This document shows positions 23,387 through 34,400 of a stretch of 64,000 nucleotides of DNA, in pieces. The stretch is from assembly GCA_903813345.2 (NCBI GenBank), contig CAIIXF020000001.1:16759915-16823914 (forward strand). The letters are read 5' to 3'. The translations under genes and the position numbers were made by a program. Position 1 is the stretch's first letter, and each line of letters begins with the position of its first letter. This DNA is from Owenia fusiformis (Eukaryota; Annelida; Polychaeta; Sabellida; Oweniidae). The notes under the pieces were generated by a model, which was not told the origin of the DNA, made no database searches, and saw nothing but the letters and a program-made list of their open reading frames with translations.

Positions 23387-25902
23387 CTACACTGATGTCT
23401 CAAAACTAGATATAGATAGACTTATAGAACTACATCTGTTCTCTAAACCACCTGATAAATTACTATATTGATCTCCCTTAATCAGGCCATTCTGGTCAGT
23501 GCTTATTCTATAGCCATTAGTATCAGCAATTTTACCTGCCACATGATTAATATTGAGATCTGAGTCGGATATTTGGTCAGTATCCTTATTACCATCTTCC
23601 GGGTTTGATCGTTTCTTGATACATCTCCGTATGAGAAGGCCCACAAAAATAATTTGAAGCGGAATAGGTGTAAAAATTGCCACAATGACAGGCATTACTA
23701 CAGCTAGATCTCCATCAGGTTTGGGCAGGGAAAATTGTAACAGGATTATTGCAATTCCTATATTTTGAATTCCCGTCTCAAACGCAATTGTTTTAGCTGT
23801 TTTAAATGGCTGTCTGAGAATGAAAGCCACTAACAGACCTATGCTAAAGCCACACCATGGCAACAACATACCAGCTGGGAATAACAATGGTCTCTCTGCC
23901 ATCAATGTAAACATATAGGAGTTCACATAGCTTCCAAAACCAGCTATAAAAATGATGAACAACACTGCAAATGGTTTGATTATCTTGCTGATTTTCAAGG
24001 CGATGTTTTCTTTGTACTTTCTGACCACCATCCCTATGGTAACAGGAATGATGATGCTGACTAGAGAGATGACAATGTTTTCAAATGGAATGACAACATT
24101 GTTGGAGACGTAAAATCTGGCTAGTGCAAACAACCACAATGGCATCATACCTGGAAAAATAACATAGCAGTGTGAAGTTTATCACAATGTTGGTGTTCTG
24201 AGTGAAAACGAAATATTGTAGCCGTGAGTCTATTTCTAATCTTCAAGTATGACATTGACCTTTTGTGACCTCAATAATGTTGATGCTTTTCCTCAAAGGT
24301 CAACCCAGGTGTGAATTATTTACGGTTTATAATGCAAAATATGACAAACATAATGTGAAGGTCATTCATTCAGTAATTGTACTGTTGACAGTGACATCTA
24401 TAATGTTGACCATAACTTCTAAAATGTCAACCATGATCTCTTAAATGTTGACCACGACTTTTAATGTTGACAATGACCACATAATGTTGACCATGTGTGT
24501 TTTGATGGTAACCTTTATATGACATCGACTATGATATCATTAGGAATTACATGTAATTGATTATAATTAACATACAAACCTAGAGAGCCTACTGTGCTCA
24601 GAAATGTCATACAAATGCTGAGATTTAGTTCTCCACCAAGAAGTACAGTCCATACATTACTACTCCCTCCTCCTGGGCTACAGGAAATCACTAAAAGGCC
24701 CAGTCCTATGCCACCCATCAGGCCAAATATGTTGGTCAATGCTAACCCAAGCTAAAACGCAATACAGAGTTGCTGGTTTTATTATATCACCGGTGATCAA
24801 GTGGTGATCACCGGTCCAAATGTGTAACAAATGGCATATAGTGCTTTTTTTTATTTTGTCTCAGAAAGCTATATTTATATCATCAATGAGATTATTTCCT
24901 AAAATGTCATTTATTTGTAATTATTGAGGTAGATGTGCATAATTAGAATGTTGGTGTATTTTTTTTCTTTACAGAGTGGTGACATATTGATATAGCCTCC
25001 CAATCTTTTTTGGACAGTGTTCATTGAACAGTGGTTGGTAGTTGGTGTTTGGTGTTTATTGTCTGTAACAAATGGCAGGTGGTGCCATTTTGCAGGTTAT
25101 TTCAATATAGTTAATAATATAGGTTAATTTCAAATTTTATGTTGATATTTACACAGTATGGTAGATGTAGTGCAAAATTAAAATATTTTGATTAATATAT
25201 CGAAATCACATTTCCTCAAAAAATTCAACTTTTATTTGGTTGTGAAACAAGCTGATAAATTATATGAATGAAAAAAAAAATGAAAAAATAAATAATTAAA
25301 TATTCCATACTCACTAGTGGCATAATGATAAACTGGCAGCAGAATCCTACAGTGGGGGCAATTGGCTTCTTTAATATCTTTAGAATAACTGCAATTTCTA
25401 ATGTACAGCCCATGATGAAATTGAACATGACAACAAATAAAGCAGTTAAGACCCTAAATGCAATGTCTAAGGGGCGATCTTGTCTGACAACACTGATGAC
25501 ATACCCAGAATGCACCACTGTACGGGAATTTATCGCTTCCTTTGACTCATGTAAATGGATGGTTAACGATGTGTAGCCTAATCGAACCCCCCGAATTACG
25601 ACATAGACTTGGCGCTGGAATGGTCCGTCATCATCCTCATCTGGACGTCCTAGCAAATGTGTTGCATTCTGAGAAATGACAGCGATGTTAGGATGTTCGG
25701 TAACTACAGTCATAACTTGGCGGATCATGTCTCCCACACAGCATACATAATTCAATGTTATTGTTTGTTCATCATTCTCTAGCAATCCTAGCAATGAGGG
25801 AGGATTTAAAGTTAAATTAGTGATTGCAATTACACCAACATTTTGAGTTTCAACGTTCCCTATATGAACGCTTAAAATTCCCGACAAAATCAAGAACATC
25901 AT
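23387..25902 (-). CDS. SLC10-family sodium/bile acid cotransporter-like protein
   Basis: A multi-pass plasma-membrane sodium-coupled organic anion symporter. Three exons, 25315-25902, 24580-24751 and 23387-24150 (minus strand), join in phases 0 and 1 to give 507 residues. It begins with a signal peptide (MMFLILSGILSV) and an extracellular N-terminal segment of about 140 residues with an NLTL sequon, then the transporter core from about residue 145. Family marks are CTLEIAVILK in the first core helices, PGGGSSNVWT (about 222-231, the conserved PGG..SN motif), GELNLSICMT, and ETGIQNIGIAI (378-388), the sodium-site E..xQN motif. A charged C-terminal tail follows. Signal peptide plus long ectodomain resembles SLC10A3/SLC10A5-type members more than the short ASBT/NTCP. 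The substrate cannot be told. The ATG at 25902 is chosen because it starts the signal peptide. Confidence 0.92.
24220..24510. repeat. short tandem repeat in the second SLC10 intron
   Basis: AATGTTGACCA(T/C)(A/G)A(C/T) recurs about nine times with a spacing of about 25-30 bp between exons 2 and 3. Confidence 0.6.
24784..24814. repeat. short perfect palindrome
   Basis: ACCGGTGATCA, two bases, then TGGTGATCACCGGT, lying just upstream of SLC10 exon 2 on its intron side. Confidence 0.6.
24974..25100 (+). mobile_element. GTCACCAC-hairpin family, copy 3
   Basis: Begins GAGTGGTGACATATTG (second hairpin arm only), continues through GTCTGTAACAAATGGCAGGT and ends with the diverged 3' motif GGTGCCATTTTGCAGGTTAT. 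It lies in the first SLC10 intron. Confidence 0.65.
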
Positions 25903-28900
25903 CTTGTAGAATTTGATATTGCAGGGAGACCAGTTGGTATTAAGTTACACTTAACTTGTGGTAATAGTCCTGCACAAGAACATGTTCATTCAATGCCTAC
26001 ACTTATGCAATAGGGATGCTTCACAAGATCTGTATATCAAAATTAATTGTGTCAGGACTCAGGAGCATGATTCAGCATGTGTTCAAGGACAAAATACTTG
26101 AGAGATAATAAATTGGATAATAGAGTTTCTTTTCAGCTGGTTAGAGCATCAGGCAGTAAATAAATTGGCATCTGATGGAGGCTAACCAATCTGGCTAGAC
26201 ATCCTCATTCTACTGCTCATTCCTCTTAATAAAGGCTTATCTCATTGCATTGTTGATGTACCTATTATTGTTATAGAATAGGCTTGATTTTAGTGTAAAA
26301 ATGCTCTTATGCTTTACATTCCAAAACTCAGTGCTCATCATTCTTTAATAGTCATTTCATTGTGGCTGATATTTCTCCAATAGTCATTTCATTGTGGCTG
26401 ACATTTCTCTAGTCATTTCATTGTGGCTGACATTTCTCTAATAGTCATTTCTTTGAGGCTGATATTTCCCCAATATAGTCATTTCATTGAGGCTGATATT
26501 TCTCATAAATTGTCATTTCATTGTGGCTGATATTTCTCCAATAGTCATTTCATTGAGGCTGATTTTTCTCCAATTAATTTCACTGGGCTGACATGTCTGA
26601 TATTTTATGGCTGATATTTTGTGTATTCAAAAGAATGATGGAAATTAACTTTTCTAATCCTAAGACTCAACTTCTATAAATCCTTCACATCCTGTAGTTC
26701 TGAATATTCAAAGCATAGTTGTTATCTGTAAAAGTCCAATATTATAAGACAGTCTTATAATGAGTCTTCTAGGCCTACTCTTTTAACAAGTATTTGGAGT
26801 CACCCTGTAAAATCTTCAATGATGGTTGTCAGATGTTTTAAGTCACCCTGTTGTATCTTAAATTAAACATATAAGTGACTCATATGTTTTTATTTTCACC
26901 GCTTACTTACAGAAACAATATCTGTCCATTGTATTGTCCTCAAATATAATGAACTGTATGTATATGCCTTACTTCCTATAATGACAATCCATATTTGGCA
27001 CACTGTTGATATTTTCTATTAATTTTGAGTCCGTATACATGTAGCTGTACACAGTGTACAGGCAGATTCTCTATGACTAACAACTTTCAGAAAATCCTAG
27101 TTTTATAACTATACTTAACTCAGGGCTATGAATCCACTTTAGCCATATAGTGTTTATCTCACAATGTCACCCTATGTCGTCAATAATACACTTACCAATA
27201 CTCTGTGAGTTACAAACAAACATTGAGAAAATGTCTCATATTTATTCACATTATGGTGATTTCAGTCTGAAGGCTGGACTCATTTAAAGTGCACTTACTT
27301 AACCATGTTGAGACTTACAATTTGCACTACATGTACTGTACAACAGAGTGGTAAACGATATATTAAATTAATTAACACCTGTGATGTGACAGGTAATAAA
27401 ATGATTTAGCTCATTCTGTAGTACATGTATATTCACAAGGGTTGCATACACTAAATACTAGATTAGTTGTTTGTAGTATTCAAACCTAGCAATGTCATCT
27501 GATAATATATGGCCATTACAGGGCTTTTGAATAATAAAAAGCAGAGACCTTACACAACCTTTGACACTTGAAAAGTCCTTTAAATTATTTCAATGCTTTT
27601 AGTCTATTTCTAGGCCAGTGAGTTTTTTTGTTAAATATACCGTAAAATCTGAAATAAAAATCAAATGATGGCAGTTTCATGCCATTTTACATGAATAAAT
27701 GTAGGGTATGTGTTTTGTCGCATATTTGTTACACTACCTGGTCAAAAATTCTCTCTTAATAACCCTTGGCAGACTTCTTCAAAGGAGCCAGTACTCGTAT
27801 AGATGGCAGTTAAATAATTTTATCTTGTGGGTTGTTTTTCACACATGTCCCATTGGTATGTGTGTAAATGTTGCTGTTTTAAAACTTCAAATTCGCTACA
27901 TAAAAATAATATCAAATAAATATCACATTTTTTCTTTATTCGTATTTACAACATATTTTAATATTCAATATCAAAAGAGTTTGAATATTTCCAATAAAAT
28001 TTATTTTTGCATGTTTTAAGGTAAACCATTAAACCCACTGTATTTTTCGCTATCTATTGAAAGTCCTGCTGCCAAATATGATAGCACACAAAAGATTATT
28101 AATTTCATAGTTTTGAGAGTTTGTCTGATACAGAGTGTAACAAATATTAGTCAAAACGTAAGCACGCTTATTTGAGAATGAAGTGTGTGCAGGTTGAGAT
28201 CAACTAACTTATATGCAATAGCTCTTAAGCTTTAAACTGATACATAGTATGTGTGAATATCAACAAATATTTCACAGTGGCATGATGTATGTTTATTGCA
28301 GTTAAGTTATCATCAACTGCAGTAAACAAACTAAATAAGGGTAGTAATAAAAAGAAATGTATGAGAGGTATCCTTGATAAAACAATAATTTGACATAAGA
28401 TATAGTTAGGATGTGGTCTTAATCCCTAGGCCTAAAGCCTTATGCATGGCAAACAATAAGAGATCATAATGTTTCAAAGTCAAAGTGTCCTGCTATGTTG
28501 TTTATTATTCATTCATTTAAATTGTGGAAACACTGCCTTAAAAATATAAAAGATACAGAAATGCCAACCTGATTGCCATATTCATAAAAGATGTTCCCAT
28601 GAATGTTAGTCATGGTTAAAGGTAAAATTAAATTCTGGAAAAATTGGTTTCCACCTCTGATTCCTTTTACTATAAAGTACATTTTATATATTCTTTATAC
28701 AAGATAAGTTGCTATTTAATCAACACATTCTATGCAAAGATAAGGCTGAGTGGCATAAATTATTTGGAAAATCGACTACAACATTTGACATGATTGTGTC
28801 ACATGATTGTGTCAATAAGGCTGTAAGTGGGACGGTTAAAATGATCCAGTGTAAGTGAAAAACTTTGCTTTGCCTAAGTTGGTATTATATTTTATCTATC

Positions 28901-29864
28901 TTGATTTTGAATTAAATAAAAAAAAACACACTGACTTAGGCAAGGCTAGTGAAACACCTCCCAAGTGGAGCACTATCTGAGGTACCAATGTGCAATGGTG
29001 TTCCACTTACACAGGTTTTTACAACATCAGTACCAAAAGGCATGCCACTTGTCGATGTCCTATTCAAGGTCAAGGTCAAATTTAAGTTCCTTGCACTTGT
29101 TCTTTGATTTATAGCATGTTGTTTGTAGCAATACAATGTATATGTGTGAATGCCAAAAATGAAACTTGAATTGAGGACAATGCTTTGAACTGGAATCGCC
29201 TCTCGAACTTAATATATGTCACCTATTGCCCTTGAATCTTGATTGAACTGTGATAGCTTGCCAAAATAACTGTGAAAATCTTTTACGTAATATATAGTGA
29301 CAGGAAAGAAAAGGGGAAAATGGTAGAATTGTTTCGATAAACAGATCTCTTCGGTATGCTGTGAGAAAAAAGTATTTCAAAAATGTGATAATATTTTAAA
29401 TAGTTAGTTCCTGCCACTTAAAAAAATAAAATCTCGTCTTCAAAACATTTCTTTTATAATGTTTTTTTTAGAATCACATTATTCAATCAGCTTGGAATCA
29501 TGTGAAGGTGATACCTATTGTGATGAAATGAGAGATATACTAAACAAATGTTGTTTTTAAACTTGGTTATGATCATGACATGAGGTGCAATGTATACATA
29601 TATAATTATATGAACAAAAAAAATTCTGTTGAATGATAATTAATTTCTTTATATTGTATGTTATTTATACACCAATTAAAGTCTTAATTGTTGCTCTTCA
29701 CTGTTCACAAAGAATTTGTTTTTCAAAAATGTTCCATCTATAATCAAGCTATCATTTGATTTCTACATCACTATGTTCAACTTGTTACATTTTTACAGGC
29801 TTCCATCTATATCCAAATAATGCAGTTACAAAATATTTGACTCAATGATTTACTCTCCATGGAC
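25903..29864. other. intergenic region between SLC10 and LamG gene A
   Basis: No supported gene. It holds the 32-bp array at 26335-26600 and otherwise AT-rich sequence; the longest open frame (27708-28019) has no family resemblance or splice context. The SLC10 promoter should lie at its left edge, but I see no clear TATA box. Confidence 0.45.
26335..26600 (+). repeat. 32-bp tandem array, about eight units
   Basis: AGTCATTTCATTGTGGCTGA followed by TATTTCTCCAAT is repeated with small changes, just upstream of the SLC10 gene. Confidence 0.85.
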
Positions 29865-31352
29865 TTATTATTATGTCACCACCAAAAGTGGTGACATATT
29901 GTTATGGTCTCCGTTTTTTTGTGACGGCGTCCGGCGGTTGGTGGTTGGCGGTTGGCGTCCGGCGGTTGGCGTCCGGCGTCTGTAACAATTTCTTACAACT
30001 TCCTATAACTTAACAAATACTGTTTAGATTGACTTCAATTTTTTTCTAAATCATCTACATGTTCTCAGAAGTTCAAATCTGACTTAAGATTTGACATTTG
30101 ACCTTCAATGACCTTCTCAAGGTCAAAAAGGTCTTTTTTCAACTTGCTTCACATTGACTCAATTTTTTTTCAAAATCATCTACATGTTCTCAGAAATTCA
30201 AATCTGACTTTAGATTTGACATTTGACCTTCAAATCTGACTTTAGATTTGACATTTGACCTTCAATGACCTTCTCAAGGTCAAAAAAGGTCAAAAAGGTC
30301 TGTTTTCAACTTGCTTCAAATTGACTAAGAAATTTTTTCAAAATCATCTACGTGTTCTCAGAAATTCAAATCTGACTTTAGATTTGACTTAAGATTTGAC
30401 ATTTGACCTTCAATGACCTTCTCAAAGTCAAAAAAGGTCAAAAAGGTCTTTTTTCAACTTGCTTCAAATTGACTAAATTTTTTTTTCAAAATCATCTACA
30501 TGTTCTCAGAAATTCAAATCTGACTTTAGATTTGACATTTGACCTTCAATGACCTTCTCAATGTCAAAAAAGGTCAAAAAGGTATTTTTTCATCTTGCTT
30601 CAAATTGACTAAATCTTTTTTTCAAAATCATCTACATGTTCTCAGAAATTCAAATATGACTTTAGATTTGACTTTAGATTTGACATTTGACCTTCAATGA
30701 CCTTCTCAAGGTCAAAAAAGGTCAAAAAGGTCTTTTTTCAACTTGCTTCAAATTGACTAATTTTTTTTTCAAAATCATCTACATGTTCTCAGAAATTCAA
30801 ATCTGACTTTAGATTTGACATTTGACCTTTAATGACCTTCTCAAGGTCAAAAAAGGTCAAAAAGGTCTGTTTTCAACTTGCTTCAAATTGACCAATTTTT
30901 TTTTTCAAAATCATCTACATCTTTTCAGAAGTTCAAATTTGACTTTACAAGTTCTCAGAAGTTCAAATCTGACTTTAGATTTGACCTTTGACCTTCAATG
31001 ACCTTCTCAAGGTCAAAAAGGTCTTTTTTCAACTTGCTTCAAATTGACTAATTTTTTTTTCAAAATCATCTACATGTTCTCAGAAGTTCAAATCTGACTT
31101 TAGATTTGACATTTGACCTTCAATGACCTTTTCAAGGTCAAAAAGGTCTTTTTTCAACTTGCTTCAAATTTACTTAATTTTTTTTTCAAAATCATCTACA
31201 TGTTCTCAGAAGTTCAAATCTGACTTTACATTTGACATTTGACCTTCAATGACCTTCTCAATGTCAAAAAAAGTCAAAGAGGTATTTTTTCAACTTGCTT
31301 TAAATTGACCAAATTGTTTTAGGTGGTGACATTTTGTCATGTTAATGCCTTG
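29865..31352 (+). mobile_element. GTCACCAC-hairpin family, long copy with tandem core (copy 4)
   Basis: The 5' end is TTATTATTATGTCACCACCA; 29872-29898 is a perfect 11-bp stem hairpin with a CAAAA loop. A GGCGTCCGGCGGTTGG microrepeat follows, then about nine units of 130-165 bp, each containing CTACATGTTCTCAGAA, a run of TGACCT/AGGTCA half-sites and CAACTTGCTTCAAATTGACT. The 3' end is GGTGGTGACATTTTGTCATG and TTAATGCCTTG. No coding frame. It ends 113 bp from the stop codon of LamG gene A. Confidence 0.85.
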
Positions 31353-31464
31353 TTCTATTCTGTTGTAGTCTTTTAGATTTTTTAAGTTTTGTGAAACAAA
31401 TCAGAAATGACTTTGCATATCAATAATATGTTATCACAATGTGTGTTCTATATCTATGCCGAGA

Positions 31465-34400
31465 CTATGGCAGAGTTCCCGCATCTCTAAATGCCTCAAG
31501 TTGCTCTGTAGTGAGTCCAGTTTCTTGACAGATCAGCAATTCATCTATGGCCATCCCAGCATCCAAGGAAAAGCCTCCAAACATCAATGGACAGCTAGTA
31601 GATTTGATTTGTCCTAGAAAATATATTGACAAAGTTTGACAATTTCTCATGACTATAAAATTAATTTGAACTATTTGGCTTGTTTTATTGATTATTTATC
31701 TCTTTATGGATTTCTATTTCTATCATGTAGCAAAATGACACCCTGTAAGATAGCAGAAAGTTGATCATGATTATGAATTATATAAATATAGGCTGGGATT
31801 TTCTGGTTTTGGCAAACTTATTGTCTCTCCTTACAAAGTCCAAATACATTGTCATTGAAGTTGTGCCTGTAAAAAGTGCTTCACTTGTGAATGTGTGTTC
31901 CAGGACTCCATCCATATAAGGGCACTTTTATGAGGTGTTCAATGAAAAATCACACTTTTCCAAGATGACAAGTTATAAAAACTCATAAATAAATCAATTT
32001 CAAAAGGAGCAACTTCCTCATGAAGCGCACACAAACAAATGTTTTTAACATGAATCAAGAGTTACACCACAAAGAGAATTTCAGAAATGAAGTGAATAAA
32101 ATCTTATGAATCAACTACAGTAAATCCTGTTCACATTTCAATTTTTTTTAAATATGTGAGTCTATGGGAGATTGGGACAGAGAAAAAGTGTTCAGATTAT
32201 TGTGTGTTCCCATTTCAATTTTTTAAATATATGTGATTCTATGGGAGATTTGGACCGACCAAAAGTGTTCACATTATTGTGTGTTCACATTTCAATTTTT
32301 TTAGATATGCTAGTCTATGGGAGATTGGAACAGAGAAAAAGTGTTCAGATTGAGAGGTGTTCAGATAAGAGAGGTGTCCAGACATACAGGTTTCACTGTA
32401 TATGTACATACCACTTTGAATCTGTTCAAACACTTCATCTCCAGCAGTAATCCTCAACTTATTGTTGTCATAGACCATTGTTATGAACACCCATTGATTC
32501 TCATCAACTGGCTGAAAACAAACATAGAAATGTACAAGGTGACGCAAAAAATTGGAGCAAAAACAATACGAAATAACATCTACATATGAAAAATATCAGC
32601 TTCATTTTTGTGTCTCATTTGCATAAAGGAATGCCAAGGCTATTTCAATGATTGGTCTACAAGAATATATTTATTTTGCTCAAGTGTGACTAGTGCATGT
32701 GTTAGGCTATGTATTTGCTTTTTTATATGTTTGTAACTCCTGCTTAGTTAACTTTATTTGAGAGAGACAATCACATAATAAGTGGACTTGGATTCTACTC
32801 ACGATATCAAAGAAAGGTTCTATCTCTGTCTGACGGCCAGTTAAGACCCCTCCCCCAAGGTTCACTTTACCCGAGTCACCGCTGTTTGCAATCATGAAAA
32901 TGGTTGGTGGAAATTCGTCATAATTTTGATTGATTTCATCTCCATTGCTACAATGTACATATTAAATATGATTTTATTTATTCTATGTAGTACTATATGT
33001 GACATTTTAATAAGGATATGATTTATACTTCGTTCAATATTTCATTAAAAACATATTTTTCTCTAAAAGGAAGTATTAAGAGTATTTATTGTGTATTTAT
33101 CATAAATGATGTTTAATTTTCTTCACAGTCACCCAAAGGGTATTTAAACCTATGTTCTTTATTCTATATTTATTATGCTACATAAGAATAACTTCTTAAG
33201 AATGCAGCAAGAGTGGACCCATTGTATATTTAAATATAAACTTCACAAAATAAAGTGTAGAACAGCAAGGAATATTAACATGTCTTCTCAATCAGTGAAA
33301 ACAACCCAATTTTATTACCAGTAATAACATCTACTACTTGGATTGTAAAATAATTGCTTTTAAGGGTTGACCTGATGAAATAGTTTATTGTTGATTGTGC
33401 ATAAGTTTGTTTGTTCATATAGTTTGTAGCAATTAGAGATTTTCCAATGAATCACAGATATTAAAATGCGAAATGTCACTATGTACCATTTGCTACATTT
33501 GTTACAAATGCCGAACACTGAACACCAACTGTCAAATGCCAAACACCAAGCACACCCCGGAATAGCTTGACAACGGTAAAGTCAGATACCGTTGTCACAA
33601 TTTCATATGAAACATCATCACAAGAGCTTAATACATGCTTAGAATTAGTGACGATAAAATCCCATGAAGTGAGGACAACGTGATTAAACAGTTGAAGCGA
33701 CGGTTATGTCTGCCATTTGTGACAATGGTATCTGACTTTACCATTGTCAGGCTATTCTGGTGTGAAGCAGTGAAAACCGACAACCATCCACAAAAAGGTT
33801 GGAGACTCTAACAATATGTCACCACTTCTAATGGTGACATAATAAACACTGGCCTAAATATAGTGTGGTGACATAATAAAGACTGACCTTAATATAATGT
33901 GGTGACATAATAAAGACTGACCTAAATATAGTATTTGCACGATTCTCTCCATTAAGAAGGCCATCAAATCTTACAAAGAAAGCAACAGAGAAGCGATGTC
34001 CGAAATAAGCTCCTGACAATCTATCTACAGCAAGACTTCCCTCCTGGTCCAGCTGCATATAGTAACCCCTGTCTGCCAGGCCATCTCGAGAGTCATAACT
34101 GGCAAATCCAGATTTTCTAATAGGAATATTCTGGTTTGAATCAATAACAGTTCTCTCAAAATTCCAGTACATGCATTTACCATCAACAGCCTCTGGAATG
34201 AGATATAGCCATTAACATTGGTTGCAACTGGAATGAAATATAGCAATAACCAATGGTTGCAACTGGAATGAGATATAGCAATTATCATTGGTTGCAACTG
34301 GAATGATATATAGGAATTACCATTGGTTGCAACTGGAATGAGATATAGCAATTACTATTGGTTGCAACTGGAATGAGATATAGCAATTATCATTGGTTGC

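Noticed and set aside
27708-28019. 103-residue plus-strand frame
   Set aside because: Low-complexity, hydrophobic by AT bias, no homologue recognised, no promoter or splice evidence.
29865-31352. Regular repeats considered as a CRISPR array
   Set aside because: Eukaryotic context, no conserved repeat with unique spacers, no cas genes; it is the tandem core of a mobile element.
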